Shown: positions 30,496 to 40,837, counted from the first letter of the stretch. The stretch is DNA of 64,000 nucleotides from Paracoccus homiensis (GCF_900111675.1 NZ_FOHO01000002.1:310001-374000), one strand, 5' to 3'. Made by a program: numbers and translations. The notes: generated by a model from the sequence alone, not told the origin.

Positions 30496-30576
30496 AGTGT
30501 TGGGCGCATATCCCGTTGCGTCAATCAGCCGCCCTGCCAGTTACCCCTAAAGTCTTATGAGGAATTGGCAGGGCGG
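30496..30576 (-). promoter_or_regulatory. xoxF promoter region with 11-bp inverted repeat and conserved motif
   Basis: On the minus strand a -35-like TTGACG (30524-30519), 17 bases and a -10-like AACACT (30501-30496) lie 66 bases before the xoxF start. Four bases upstream of the -35 box is a perfect 11-bp inverted repeat, CCGCCCTGCCA/TGGCAGGGCGG (30529-30539 and 30566-30576). Its 26-base centre contains the motif CATAAGACTTTAGGG shared with the ABC/propeller promoter. The arrangement fits an activator site. The repeat could also act as the terminator of fghA, although no T-run follows. Confidence 0.55.
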
Positions 30577-30597
30577 TCGGGAACTAGTGGCAAAGGA

Positions 30598-31431
30598 TCA
30601 CAGCAGACGTTCGGCATGCCACATGACGTGGTCGGCCATGAAGCTTTGCACGAAGAAATAACTGTGATCATAGCCCGGCTGCATCCGGAACTGGCCGGGT
30701 TGACGGCGCGCCATCATCGCATGGGCCAGCGCCTCGGGCTTCAGCAGGTCCAGAAACTGATCGCTGCTGCCCTGATCGATCAGAACCTCGCCGGGATAGC
30801 CATGTTCGGTCATCAGCAGGGTCGCGTCATGGGCACGCCACGCGGCCTCGTCATCGCCCAGATAGGCCGATAGCTGTTTGCGGCCCCAATCGGATTGGGT
30901 CGGGTTGGCAATGGGGGCAAAGGCCGACACCGACCTGTAGCGGTCGGGATGGGTCATCGCGATGGTCAGCGCACCATGCCCGCCCATCGAATGGCCGGTG
31001 ATGCCCATGGCGTCGCGGTCGATGGCGAAATTGTCGCTGACCAGTTCGGGCAGCTCATGCACGATATACTGCCACATCTGGAAATTCGGCTTCCACGGGA
31101 CTTGCGTCGCATTGACATAGAAGCCCGCGCCCTTGCCCAGATCGTAGGCCTCGTCATCGGCCACATCCTCGCCGCGTGGCGAGGTATCGGGAAAGATGAT
31201 CGCGATCCCGGCTTCGTCGCACCATTGCTGGGCGGCGGCCTTGGTCATGGCGTTTTCATGGGTGCAGGTCAGGCCCGACAGATACCACAGGACCGGCACC
31301 CGCCCGAATTGCGCGGCCTCGGGCAGGTACAAACCAAAGGTCATGTCGGTGCCGGTCGATTGCGATCTGTGGCGATAAACGCCCTGCGTTCCGGCAAAGC
31401 TGCGATTTTCCGAGATCGTTTCCAGGGTCAC
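30598..31431 (-). CDS. fghA: S-formylglutathione hydrolase
   Basis: FghA hydrolyses S-formylglutathione to formate and glutathione, the last step of glutathione-dependent formaldehyde oxidation. This 277-aa esterase has the nucleophile elbow GHSMGGHGAL, the conserved LSGLTCTHENAMTKAA near the N-terminus, FPDTSPRG, and a late His in GYDHSYFF. It lies between clpP and xoxF on the same strand. With flhA and gfa it completes conversion of formaldehyde from XoxF into formate. Confidence 0.96.
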   Translation of the reverse strand: MTLETISENRSFAGTQGVYRHRSQSTGTDMTFGLYLPEAAQFGRVPVLWYLSGLTCTHENAMTKAAAQQWCDEAGIAIIFPDTSPRGEDVADDEAYDLGKGAGFYVNATQVPWKPNFQMWQYIVHELPELVSDNFAIDRDAMGITGHSMGGHGALTIAMTHPDRYRSVSAFAPIANPTQSDWGRKQLSAYLGDDEAAWRAHDATLLMTEHGYPGEVLIDQGSSDQFLDLLKPEALAHAMMARRQPGQFRMQPGYDHSYFFVQSFMADHVMWHAERLL

Positions 31432-31590
31432 GGCACGCTCCTTTCAGGGTGAGGATCAGTCGGGCGCAGGAAAGCCAGCCTTGCCGCGAACCGCAATGCA
31501 AAAACGTCCCTTGCGCCACGAATGGTGCAGAAGGTCGTTGTGGATTTTCGCAAGAAACATCTGCGGGCCACGCCCGGTCACAAAGGAAGC

Positions 31591-31612
31591 GGGGCAGGGT
31601 TTCCCCCGCCCC
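31591..31612 (-). terminator. Hairpin after clpP
   Basis: GGGGC and GCCCC enclose a second GGG/CCC pairing around a TTT loop, with one mismatch, immediately after the clpP stop. The minus strand continues TTCCTTTG, a weak T-run. It would separate clpP from fghA. The remaining gap of about 160 bases to fghA holds no gene. Confidence 0.5.
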
Positions 31613-31618
31613 GGATCG

Positions 31619-32254
31619 TCATTTCAGTTCATCCACGCTGCGGATGACCTTGCCCAGAAGGCCGTAATCCAGCGCCTCTTGGGTGTTCAGCCAGAAGTCG
31701 CGATGCGTGTCCTTCTCGATCCGTTCCAGCGTCTGGCCGGTGGCGTCCGCAAAGATCTGGTTCAGGCGATCGCGCATCAGGCGGACCTGTTCGGCCTGGA
31801 TCATCATGTCCGAGGACGTGCCCCCGATCCCGCCCGAGGGCTGGTGGATCAGAAACCGCGTGTTCGGCAGGCAGTAGCGGTTTTCCTTTTCCGCACCCAC
31901 AAAGATCAGCGCGCCCGCGCTGGCCACCCAGCCAGATCCGATCGTGCGAACGGTCGGGCGGATGAACTTGATCACGTCATGGATCATGTCGCCCGATTCC
32001 ACATGCCCGCCGGGCGAGGAAATCAGCATGTTGATCGGCTCGTCGCTGTCCTCGGCCAGGGCCAGAAGATGGGCCACGGTGCGCTGTGCCAGTTTGTCAT
32101 TGATAGGGCCGGCGACAATCACCGTGCGCGATTTGAAGTACAGCTTGCCGATCTTGTCGCCTTCGGGCAGGCCCAGCTCGCCGTCCTTGTCGCCCTTGAC
32201 CGGGTGGTCGTCGTCATCATCGTTGTCGTCATCGTCCAGCCATTGATGGCGCAT
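31619..32254 (-). CDS. clpP: ATP-dependent Clp protease proteolytic subunit
   Basis: ClpP is a serine protease forming the proteolytic chamber for ClpA/ClpX. The catalytic Ser is in WVASAGALIF and the His in FLIHQPSGG, and the Asp lies in the EKDTHRDFWL region, so the triad appears intact. The N-terminus is unusual: after MRHQWL it has an acidic stretch of nine Asp with one Asn. The total of 211 aa is normal. It lies inside the methanol/formaldehyde block, between flhA and fghA, without overlap to either. It may be a second ClpP; another copy outside the window cannot be excluded. Confidence 0.9.
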   Translation of the reverse strand: MRHQWLDDDDNDDDDDHPVKGDKDGELGLPEGDKIGKLYFKSRTVIVAGPINDKLAQRTVAHLLALAEDSDEPINMLISSPGGHVESGDMIHDVIKFIRPTVRTIGSGWVASAGALIFVGAEKENRYCLPNTRFLIHQPSGGIGGTSSDMMIQAEQVRLMRDRLNQIFADATGQTLERIEKDTHRDFWLNTQEALDYGLLGKVIRSVDELK

Positions 32255-32333
32255 GGGCCTGCTCCTTCGTGTTCCTCATGGCAACGGCGGGACCGGAGCC
32301 CCGCCGTTCTTTTACCTAAGCAGCCGTGAAGGA

Positions 32334-33461
<1,128 letters not shown>

Positions 33462-33557
33462 AATCGACTCCTGTCCTTTCGATCGGGCGTTATCTTCTGG
33501 CCGAAGGGGCCGTGGCTGCGGCCCCCCTGGATTTGTCGTCAGGCGCCGGGGCCTGTG

Positions 33558-34142
33558 TCACGCGGGCAACGCGCCGCTGCGCTTGGCCGCATGCGTCGCG
33601 ATTGCATCCATCAATGCTGGCGACAGCACGTCATAGGGTTCCAACCCAAGCTCGCGCAGTCGCGACCGAATCCCGTCCATCCGCGACGGATCGACACCGC
33701 ATTCGATCACCGAACTGACATAGGCGGCGAATTCGGGCGCGGACCAGCCCTCCGCGTCAGACAATTCCGTGTGGACAAAGTCCAGTCCATAAAAAGGATG
33801 ATCCTTGTTCTCGATGCGGCCGAACATGTGCACCCCGCAGCCGCAACAGCGATAGCGCTGGATCGCGGCATTGCCATCGACGATTTCCAGCCTGTCGCCG
33901 TTCTGCAGGATTTCGACCGCGTTGCGCGACACGACCGCGACATGGCTGAAGATGGCGCCATCGGGCTTCCAGCATTTGCTGCACCCGCAGACATGGTTGT
34001 GGGATGTCTGCGCGCCGATCCTGACCTTGACCGGATCCGCGGCGCAATGACAGCACAGCACGCCGCCCGAAAAGCTGGGGGTTCCCGGTTTGACCCCATG
34101 ATCCACCGCAGGGTGGATGCGGATACCCTCGGGGTTAGTCAT
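33558..34142 (-). CDS. gfa: S-(hydroxymethyl)glutathione synthase (glutathione-dependent formaldehyde-activating enzyme)
   Basis: Gfa condenses formaldehyde with glutathione before oxidation by FlhA. The 194-aa protein has the zinc-binding cysteine sets [28 protein letters not shown] and [14 protein letters not shown], characteristic of Gfa. I chose the ATG at 34142 because a GGAGG box is just upstream and the family starts near here. The longer frame from 34238 adds 32 unrelated residues. It is the first formaldehyde gene of the minus-strand series and lies 117 bases downstream of grpE, without an obvious terminator. Confidence 0.95.
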   Translation of the reverse strand: MTNPEGIRIHPAVDHGVKPGTPSFSGGVLCCHCAADPVKVRIGAQTSHNHVCGCSKCWKPDGAIFSHVAVVSRNAVEILQNGDRLEIVDGNAAIQRYRCCGCGVHMFGRIENKDHPFYGLDFVHTELSDAEGWSAPEFAAYVSSVIECGVDPSRMDGIRSRLRELGLEPYDVLSPALMDAIATHAAKRSGALPA

Positions 34143-34259
34143 GGTCCCCTCCTCCGATGACCTAACGTCCCCAAGCGTCGCGCGCCCGGGAACAATCGGC
34201 AAGTCGGCGGAAGGTTGTAGCGCCGCGCGGACAGGCAATCTCCGCGCGGCAGCCCCAAA

Positions 34260-34796
34260 TCAGCTTGCCGGTGTCGAACTGACTCCGACCTTGGCGGGGC
34301 GCAGCAGACGGTCATGCAGCGCAAAGCCGTTTTCCATGACCTGAATGATCTCGCCCGCGGTGGTGCCGGGGACGGGTGCCTCGAACATGGCTTCGTGCCA
34401 GGTCGGGTCGAACTTTTCGCCATTGGCGGGGGTGATCACCTTGATGCCATGCTTGGCAAAGACGTTCGACAATTCGCGCAGCGTCAGTTCGACCCCCTCG
34501 ATCAGGGCCGAGGCCGCCGCGCGCTGTTCGTCGGTCGCGGCCTCAAGCGCGCGGTTCAGCGCGTCATGGACCGGCAGCAGATCACGCGCCAGACGCGAGC
34601 CGCCATAGTTTTCGGCGTCGCGACGTTCCTTGTCGGCGCGCTTGCGGGCATTTTCCGCATCGGCAAGCGCACGCATCCATTTGTCGCGAAACTCTTCACG
34701 CTCGGCCGTGAGGCGCGCAACCTCGTCTTCGGCTTCGGTTTCGGCCAGCGGGTCTGCCATGATGTCGTCGATCGGCTGTTCGTTCTGCTCGGTCAT
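34260..34796 (-). CDS. grpE: Nucleotide exchange factor GrpE
   Basis: GrpE is the co-chaperone that releases ADP from DnaK. The N-terminal half is an acidic coiled coil (EAEDEVARLTAEREEFRDKW). The signature RALADAENARKRADKER, LLPVHDALNRAL and the C-terminal beta domain ENGFALHDRLLRPAKVGVS follow. I used the ATG at 34796, with GGATGAG upstream. An alternative ATG at 34808 overlaps the hrcA stop by 4 bases and would add only four residues, so coupling with hrcA is likely in either case. Confidence 0.95.
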   Translation of the reverse strand: MTEQNEQPIDDIMADPLAETEAEDEVARLTAEREEFRDKWMRALADAENARKRADKERRDAENYGGSRLARDLLPVHDALNRALEAATDEQRAAASALIEGVELTLRELSNVFAKHGIKVITPANGEKFDPTWHEAMFEAPVPGTTAGEIIQVMENGFALHDRLLRPAKVGVSSTPAS

Positions 34797-34804
34797 CTTC
34801 CAAC

Positions 34805-35860
34805 TCATCCTTTCCGGCCGGACAGGACGCGTCCAACCAGCTGGGCGGTGTAATCAACGATCGGAACGATCCGGCCATAGTTCAGCCGGGTCGGTCCGAT
34901 GACGCCCACCGCGCCTACAATCTTTCGGTCGGCATTCATATAGGGTGAAACCACCAGAGCGGAACCCGAAAGTGAAAAAAGCTTGTTCTCGGAGCCGATG
35001 AAAATGCGCACCCCCTCGCCTTTTTCGGTCAGTTCCAGAAACTCGACGATGTCGCGCTTGCGTTCCAGATCGTCGAACAGCACCCGGATGCGGTCCAGAT
35101 CGGCGGCTTCGCTGTCCAGCAGGTTGGCCCGCCCGCGCACGATCAGCCGCGGGTCGGTGGTTTCACCGTTCCACAGCGCCAGCCCCGATTCGACCAGTTC
35201 GGCGGCCAGCACGTCCAGTTCGCGCCGCCGCTCTGTGATCTGGCGGGACAGGTTGCTGCGCAGCTCGGCCAGGGTCCGGCCCTCGGCCATGGCGTTCAGG
35301 AAATTTCCGGCCTCGCGCATCGACGAAGGTGTCTGACCCGGCGGCGGGGTAAAGATGCGGTTCTCGACATGGCCATCGGCAAAGACCAGCACGACCAGCG
35401 CCCGGTCGGGGGCAAGGCTGACAAACTCGATATGGCGAATCGGGGCCTCGTGTTTCGGCATCAGAACCAGCGACGCACCATGGGTGATCGAACTCAGCGC
35501 CGTGCTGACCCGATCCAGCAGCAGCCCGGTATCGGGATCGTCATTGCCAAGCGTCTGTTCTATCGCGGCGCGGTCGGTCGGCGCGACGGCGTCGATTTCC
35601 ATCATGCCATCGACGAACAGCCGCAGCCCCATCTGCGACGGCAACCGCCCCGCCGAGATATGCGGACTGTCCAGAAGCCCCATGAATTCCAGGTCCTGCA
35701 TCACATTGCGGACGGTCGCGGCGCTCAGCCTTTCCGACAGCGCACGCGTCAATGTGCGCGAGCCGACAGGCTCACCGGTTTGCAGATAGGTCTCGACCAC
35801 CCGGCGGAACACTTCGCGGGACCGGTCATTCAGCTCTGACAGCAGCGATTCCTGGCTCAT
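34805..35860 (-). CDS. hrcA: Heat-inducible transcription repressor HrcA
   Basis: HrcA represses chaperone operons by binding the CIRCE element and is kept folded by GroE. The N-terminal winged-helix region contains [42 protein letters not shown], and the C-terminus [24 protein letters not shown] is typical. The start at 35860 (MSQESLL) follows GAGAGG. It is about 351 aa and coupled to grpE. I saw no CIRCE repeat upstream of this operon, so it is probably not autoregulated through CIRCE. Confidence 0.96.
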   Translation of the reverse strand: MSQESLLSELNDRSREVFRRVVETYLQTGEPVGSRTLTRALSERLSAATVRNVMQDLEFMGLLDSPHISAGRLPSQMGLRLFVDGMMEIDAVAPTDRAAIEQTLGNDDPDTGLLLDRVSTALSSITHGASLVLMPKHEAPIRHIEFVSLAPDRALVVLVFADGHVENRIFTPPPGQTPSSMREAGNFLNAMAEGRTLAELRSNLSRQITERRRELDVLAAELVESGLALWNGETTDPRLIVRGRANLLDSEAADLDRIRVLFDDLERKRDIVEFLELTEKGEGVRIFIGSENKLFSLSGSALVVSPYMNADRKIVGAVGVIGPTRLNYGRIVPIVDYTAQLVGRVLSGRKG

Positions 35861-35933
35861 ATGCCTCTCGGTCTTGCGTCGCGGGGGGCGGCCCCTGTAT
35901 TGGGCAGCCAATCTTCATCGGAAAGGAAAAGCC

Positions 35934-36647
35934 ATGCGCCCTTCAGGCCGGAATCTAAGCCAAATGCGCCCGATTTCAATCGAAACCGGGGTGATGCGGC
36001 ACGCCGAGGGGTCGTGCCTGATCCGCTGTGGCGATACCCATGTGCTGTGCAGCGCCTCGATCGAGGACAATCCGCCCCGTTTTCTGAAAGGAACGGGCCT
36101 GGGCTGGGTCACCGCCGAATACGGCATGCTGCCCCGCGCCACCAATACCCGCAACCGCCGCGAAGCCGCACAGGGCAAGCAATCGGGCCGCACGCAGGAA
36201 ATTCAGCGCCTGATCGGCCGCAGCCTGCGCGCCGGCGTGGACCGCGTCGCGCTGGGTGAACGGCAGATCACCATCGATTGCGATGTCATCCAGGCCGATG
36301 GCGGCACGCGCTGCGCCTCGATCACGGGCGGCTGGGTCGCGCTGCGTCTGGCGGTGAACAAGCTGCTGGCATCGGGCGCGCTGACCACCGATCCGATCGT
36401 GGATCACGTCGCCGCCGTCAGCTGCGGCATCTATGCCGGTCAGCCGATCGTCGATCTGGACTATCCCGAGGACAGCGAGGCCGGCACCGACGGCAATTTC
36501 GTCCTGACCGGCTCGAACCGGCTGATCGAGGTACAGATGTCGGCCGAGGGCGCCACCTTCAGCCGCGATGAGATGTCCAAGCTGCTGGATCTGGCCGAAG
36601 GCGGCATCGCCGAACTGGTCGCCGCGCAAAAGGCCGCCCTGGCATGA
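35934..36647 (+). CDS. rph: Ribonuclease PH
   Basis: RNase PH is a phosphorolytic exonuclease that trims tRNA 3' ends. The 237-aa sequence starts MRPSGRN, then has [41 protein letters not shown] and the catalytic-region [18 protein letters not shown]. The start at 35934 follows AAAGGAAAA. It is divergent from hrcA with 73 bases between. Its stop overlaps the next gene by 4 bases, starting a plus-strand unit rph-rdgB-ridA-hemW. Confidence 0.97.
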   Translation: MRPSGRNLSQMRPISIETGVMRHAEGSCLIRCGDTHVLCSASIEDNPPRFLKGTGLGWVTAEYGMLPRATNTRNRREAAQGKQSGRTQEIQRLIGRSLRAGVDRVALGERQITIDCDVIQADGGTRCASITGGWVALRLAVNKLLASGALTTDPIVDHVAAVSCGIYAGQPIVDLDYPEDSEAGTDGNFVLTGSNRLIEVQMSAEGATFSRDEMSKLLDLAEGGIAELVAAQKAALA

Positions 36648-37252
36648 GGAAATTTCAGGACAAGCGCCTGCTGATGGCGACGCATAACGCCGGAAAACTC
36701 GCCGAGATGCGCGCCCTGCTGGCCCCTTACGGCGTCGAGGTGATCGGCGCCGCCGAGGCCGAACTGGCCGAGCCGGTCGAGACCGAGGACAATTTCGTCG
36801 GAAATGCCCGCATCAAGGCCCGCGCCGCCGTTCAGGCGACCGGCCTGCCTGCCCTGTCCGATGACAGCGGCATCAGCGTCGATGCGCTTGGTGGCGCGCC
36901 CGGCGTCTATACCGCCGATTGGGCCGAGACTCCGAACGGGCGCGACTTCGCGATGGCGATGGAGCGCACCTGGTCCGAGCTGGAGGCCGTGAACGCCCCT
37001 GAACCTCGCAGCGCCCAGTTCCGCTGCACGCTGGTGCTGATGTGGCCCGACGGCCATGACGAGGTGTTCGAAGGGGTTCTGCCCGGACGCGTCACCTGGC
37101 CCCCGCGCGGCGCCGAGGGCCACGGCTATGACCCGATCTTCGTGCCCGACGGTCACGATATCACCCTTGGCGAAATGAGCGCCCAGCAGAAGAACAGCCT
37201 CAGCCATCGCGCATTGGCCGTGGCGAAGCTGATCGAGGGCAGCTTTGCGTAA
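36644..37252 (+). CDS. rdgB: dITP/XTP pyrophosphatase RdgB (HAM1 family)
   Basis: RdgB removes non-canonical purine nucleotides such as dITP and XTP. The sequence shows the N-terminal [15 protein letters not shown], the substrate-metal region [33 protein letters not shown] and the C-terminal [10 protein letters not shown] with [10 protein letters not shown]. The length of 202 aa is normal. It is coupled to rph and to the next gene through overlaps of 4 and 8 bases. Confidence 0.96.
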   Translation: MRKFQDKRLLMATHNAGKLAEMRALLAPYGVEVIGAAEAELAEPVETEDNFVGNARIKARAAVQATGLPALSDDSGISVDALGGAPGVYTADWAETPNGRDFAMAMERTWSELEAVNAPEPRSAQFRCTLVLMWPDGHDEVFEGVLPGRVTWPPRGAEGHGYDPIFVPDGHDITLGEMSAQQKNSLSHRALAVAKLIEGSFA

Positions 37253-37619
37253 GATCACCACCGGATCGCCCTTCGAGGAAAGGATGGCCTATAGCCGGGC
37301 CGTGGTGAAGGGCGGCTGGTGCTTTGTCTCGGGCGTGACCGGCTATGACTATCGCCGGATGGTCATGCCCGAGGACGTGGCCCAACAGGCGCGGAACTGC
37401 TTTGCCACAATCGCCGATGTCCTGGACCAGGCCGGGTTCCAGATGGCCGATATCGTACGGGTGCAGTATACCGTCACCGATCCCGACCATGTCGACGCGC
37501 TTGCCCCGGTGCTGCGCGACTATCTGGCGCATATCTGCCCTGCCGCGACGATGGTTGTCGCCGGGCTGATCCGACCCGAAATGAAGGTCGAGATCGAAGT
37601 AACGGCGATGCAGGAATGA
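37245..37619 (+). CDS. RidA (YjgF/YER057c/UK114) family protein
   Basis: RidA-family proteins hydrolyse reactive enamine/imine intermediates. The 124-aa protein has the conserved core FVSGVTGYDY, VAQQARNCFATIADVLDQAG, and IVRVQYTVTDPDHVD, ending in a LIRPEMKVEIEVTA strand with the usual Arg-plus-Glu pattern of this fold. It is read from TTG at 37245, overlapping the end of rdgB. An ATG at 37284 would shorten the first strand. It is inserted between rdgB and hemW in an otherwise common operon. The specific substrate is unknown. Confidence 0.88.
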   Translation: MRKITTGSPFEERMAYSRAVVKGGWCFVSGVTGYDYRRMVMPEDVAQQARNCFATIADVLDQAGFQMADIVRVQYTVTDPDHVDALAPVLRDYLAHICPAATMVVAGLIRPEMKVEIEVTAMQE

Positions 37620-38788
37620 CCACACAGATCCCGCAGGATGATTGGCGCAATGGCGGCTTCGGGCTGTATGTCCACTGGCCGTTCTGCGCCGCCAAATGCC
37701 CCTATTGCGACTTCAACAGCCATGTGACCGCGCAGGTCGATCAGACCCGCTGGGGCCGCGCCCTTGCCGCCGAAATCGCACGTCTGGCACAGGAACTGCC
37801 GGGGCGGCACCTGAACAGCATCTTCTTTGGTGGCGGCACCCCGTCGCTGATGGCGCCCGACACCGTGGATCAGGTGATCCGCGCCGCCCGCGCCGCCTGG
37901 GGTTTTGCCAATGACATCGAGATCACGCTTGAGGCCAATCCCACCAGCGTCGAAAAGACCCGCTTCGCGGGCTTTGCCGAGGCCGGTGTCAATCGACTGT
38001 CGATGGGCATTCAGGCGCTGAATGACGACGATCTGCGCCGCCTTGGCCGGATGCATTCCGTCGCCGAGGCGCGGGCCGCATTCGACGTCGCGCGCGACTG
38101 TTTCACGCGCGTCAGCTTTGACCTGATCTACGCGCGTCAGGGCCAATCGCGCGACGCCTGGCGGGCGGAATTGCAGGAAGCCCTGTCCATGGCCGTTGAC
38201 CACCTGTCGCTGTATCAACTGACGATCGAACCGGGCACCGCCTTTGGCGCCCGTGCCGCGGCGGGCAAGCTGCGCGATCTTCCCGATGACGATATCGCAG
38301 CCGACATGTATCTGGAAACACAGGATATTTGCGAGGTCGCCGGGCTTTCGGGCTATGAAACCTCGAACCATGCGCTGTCCGGCGCGGAAAGCCGGCACAA
38401 TCTGATCTATTGGCGACAGGGCGACTGGGCTGCCGTCGGCCCAGGCGCACATGGGCGCATCACCCTGCCCCACGGACGCTTCGCAACCGAAGCGCATCGC
38501 CAGCCCGGTGCCTGGCTGGATGCCGTGGAAACCAAGGGAACCGGGGAATCCGATCGTGCGTTTCTGCCATTGGACGAACAGGCGACGGAATATCTGCTGA
38601 TGTCGATGCGGCTGCGCGAAGGCATGAACGAGGCGCGTTATGCGACGCTGGCGGGCCAACCCTTGGAAGAACGGGCAGTGACCGACCTGATGGATCTGGG
38701 CATGGTTCAGCGTCGCGACGGTTACCTGCAGGCCACGACCAAGGGGCGACCGGTCCTGAACGCCATCCTGCGCGAATTGGCTGCCTAG
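37616..38788 (+). CDS. hemW: HemW-like radical SAM protein (HemN-like)
   Basis: This is a radical SAM protein with the cluster-binding CxxxCxxC motif at WPFCAAKCPYCDFNSH, then FGGGTPSLM and TLEANPTSVEK. SxGIQALNDDDLRRLGR and YEXSNHA-type (GYETSNHALSG) motifs match the HemW family, thought to deliver haem rather than oxidise coproporphyrinogen. The length is 390 aa. It starts within the ATGA overlap of the preceding gene. Confidence 0.95.
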   Translation: MTTQIPQDDWRNGGFGLYVHWPFCAAKCPYCDFNSHVTAQVDQTRWGRALAAEIARLAQELPGRHLNSIFFGGGTPSLMAPDTVDQVIRAARAAWGFANDIEITLEANPTSVEKTRFAGFAEAGVNRLSMGIQALNDDDLRRLGRMHSVAEARAAFDVARDCFTRVSFDLIYARQGQSRDAWRAELQEALSMAVDHLSLYQLTIEPGTAFGARAAAGKLRDLPDDDIAADMYLETQDICEVAGLSGYETSNHALSGAESRHNLIYWRQGDWAAVGPGAHGRITLPHGRFATEAHRQPGAWLDAVETKGTGESDRAFLPLDEQATEYLLMSMRLREGMNEARYATLAGQPLEERAVTDLMDLGMVQRRDGYLQATTKGRPVLNAILRELAA

Positions 38789-38789
38789 A

Positions 38790-39143
38790 ATGCGCGTGTT
38801 CTGGTATCTGCTAGGATGCGTTGCGCTGGCCTGTGGCATTATCGGCATCGCCCTGCCGGTCGTGCCAACCGTTCCATTTCTTCTGGTCGCCGCGTGGGCT
38901 TTTGCGAAATCATCGCCCCGGCTGCAGCACAAGATCCTAAGCCACCCGACCTACGGCCCACCGGTCCGCGCCTGGCAGGAACGGGGCGCGATTGGCCGCG
39001 TCGCCAAGATCTGGGCAGTGGGGGCGATGACCGCAGGAGTGACGCTGTCCTTCGTGCTGGGCATGCCCCTATGGGTGGTTGCCACCCAAGCCGCAATTTG
39101 TGCTGGTGTCGGCGCGTATGTTGCCAGCCGACCCGAGGCATGA
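38790..39143 (+). CDS. DUF454 (YbaN-like) membrane protein
   Basis: The 117-aa protein starts with a hydrophobic segment (MRVFWYLLGCVALACGIIGI). It then has the family pattern LPVVPTVPFLLVAAWAFAKSSPRLQHKIL and YGPPVRAWQERGAI, ending in two further hydrophobic segments. This is the DUF454/YbaN family of inner membrane proteins of unknown function. It begins two bases after the hemW stop and is the last gene of the plus-strand unit, facing parB. Confidence 0.88.
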   Translation: MRVFWYLLGCVALACGIIGIALPVVPTVPFLLVAAWAFAKSSPRLQHKILSHPTYGPPVRAWQERGAIGRVAKIWAVGAMTAGVTLSFVLGMPLWVVATQAAICAGVGAYVASRPEA

Positions 39144-39161
39144 AGCAGATCTTGTAATGGT

Positions 39162-40055
39162 TCAGCCCGAGCGTCCAAGAATTTGGCACAGCTGATCCAG
39201 CTGATCCAAGTCCTTGTATTTCACCGTCAGCTGACCACCACCACTTGTGGCTGAATGCTTGATCGCGACTTTCATGCGCAGGTGCACCGCAAGATCGGTT
39301 TCCAAGGCGCGGGTGTCGGCATCCTTGTCGGCGCCACGCTGCGACCGGGCCTGTCCGTTCTGCGGTTCCGACTGTTTGCGAACCAGATCCTCGGTTTCGC
39401 GTACCGACAGCCCCTTTTCGATAACCTTGCGGGCAAGCTGCGCGGGATTTTCAGCCGTGATCAGCGCCCGCGCGTGCCCCGCGCTAAGCTTACCGTCCTT
39501 GACAAAATCCTGCACGATCTCTGGCAGGTTCAACAGGCGCAGCAGGTTCGCGATATGGCTGCGGCTTTTGTTCAACGCCTCGGCCAGCCGTTCCTGAGTA
39601 TGCCCGAAACGGTCCATCAACTGACGGAATGATGCGGCCTCTTCGATTGCGTTCAGATCCGCACGCTGAATATTCTCGATGATCGCGACTTCCAGAACCT
39701 CGGTATCGCTGAGATCTCGAACGATCACCGGCAGTTCGTGCAGCTGCGCCATCTGCGCGGCACGCCAGCGACGCTCGCCGGCTACGATCTGATACATCTC
39801 TGCGTCGCCCGGATGCGGGCGGACGATCAGCGGCTGAAGAACACCGCGGTTCTTCAACGACTCGGCCAGTTCCTGCAATGCCGCAGGTTCGAATTGCCGG
39901 CGCGGCTGATCAGGGTTGGCCATGATCTGCTCGATCGGGACCATCGTCCGGTCACGCGTCGGGGCGACACCGGGACCGGCAAGATCGACATCCGCCATCA
40001 GGGCCGAAAGCCCGCGACCCAGACCGCGCTTGGCAGCTTTTTGTTCGGACATCAC
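39162..40055 (-). CDS. parB: Chromosome partitioning protein ParB
   Basis: ParB is the CTPase clamp that loads at parS and spreads on DNA to drive origin segregation with ParA. The N-terminus has the ParB/Srx-type nuclease-like fold (IVAGERRWRAAQMA, VRDLSDTEVLEVAIIENIQR). The central helix-turn-helix has HTQERLAEALNKSRSHIANLLRLL, and the C-terminus is a dimer domain. The length is 297 aa. It overlaps parA by 4 bases. Two perfect parS sites lie 1.3 and 3.2 kb away. Confidence 0.97.
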   Translation of the reverse strand: MMSEQKAAKRGLGRGLSALMADVDLAGPGVAPTRDRTMVPIEQIMANPDQPRRQFEPAALQELAESLKNRGVLQPLIVRPHPGDAEMYQIVAGERRWRAAQMAQLHELPVIVRDLSDTEVLEVAIIENIQRADLNAIEEAASFRQLMDRFGHTQERLAEALNKSRSHIANLLRLLNLPEIVQDFVKDGKLSAGHARALITAENPAQLARKVIEKGLSVRETEDLVRKQSEPQNGQARSQRGADKDADTRALETDLAVHLRMKVAIKHSATSGGGQLTVKYKDLDQLDQLCQILGRSG

Positions 40056-40837
40056 GCGGCCTCCTCTGCCAGCTTCAATCTTGCGGCGAACTCTGCCGCG
40101 AATTGGCGATATGCCGCACTGCCTTTCGAACCCGGGTCATATTCCAACACCGGTTGGGCATGCGACGGCGCCTCGGACACGCGCACATTCCGCGGGATCA
40201 CGGTGGGATAGACAAGATCGCCCAAGGTTGCGCGGGCGTCTGCTTCGACCTGCTGCGACAGGTTGTTGCGATAATCGGACATCGTCAACAGGATCCCATT
40301 GATGCGAAGTTCCGGGTTCGCGGTCTGCCGAACCTGCTTGACCGTCGACAAAAGCTGCGACAACCCTTCCAAGGCATAGAATTCGGCCTGAAGTGGGACC
40401 AGAACGCTATCGGCAGCCACCATCGCATTGACAGTCAGCAGGCCAAGTGCGGGCGGACAGTCGATCAGGATGATCGTACCGGGCAGCGCCTCGGACAACT
40501 TATTGCGCAGCAGCCGGGTCCGGTCCGGCATCTGAGACAGATCGACATCAGCAGAGGCCAGATCCGAGGTGGCGGGAACGATCAGAAGATTTTCGATATC
40601 GGTGGGTATGGCTGTACTTGCCAGCGTCTCAGACCCGGAAAGCAGATCGTAAACCGTCAGATCGCGCTGATCGGCCTCAATACCCAATCCAGTCGACGCA
40701 TTTCCCTGGGGATCCAGATCCACCAAAATCGTCGGATGCCCGGCCTGTGCCAGCGCCGCACCCAAATTCACCGCAGTCGTCGTCTTGCCAACCCCACCCT
40801 TCTGGTTCGCAATCGCGACGATATAGTGGTTATTCAT
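40052..40837 (-). CDS. parA: Chromosome partitioning ATPase ParA
   Basis: ParA is a Walker-type ATPase that moves ParB-parS complexes. The deviant Walker A motif is NQKGGVGKTTTAVNLG, followed by LVDLDPQGNASTGLG (A' motif) and ILIDCPPALGLLTVNA (Walker B). It ends RLKLAEEAA, and the start overlaps the rsmG stop region by 8 bases. The 261-aa size is normal for chromosomal ParA. Confidence 0.97.
   Translation of the reverse strand: MNNHYIVAIANQKGGVGKTTTAVNLGAALAQAGHPTILVDLDPQGNASTGLGIEADQRDLTVYDLLSGSETLASTAIPTDIENLLIVPATSDLASADVDLSQMPDRTRLLRNKLSEALPGTIILIDCPPALGLLTVNAMVAADSVLVPLQAEFYALEGLSQLLSTVKQVRQTANPELRINGILLTMSDYRNNLSQQVEADARATLGDLVYPTVIPRNVRVSEAPSHAQPVLEYDPGSKGSAAYRQFAAEFAARLKLAEEAA

Noticed and set aside
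35861..35933. A CIRCE element upstream of hrcA-grpE
   Set aside because: The TTAGCACTC-N9-GAGTGCTAA inverted repeat is not present in the 73-base hrcA/rph gap.
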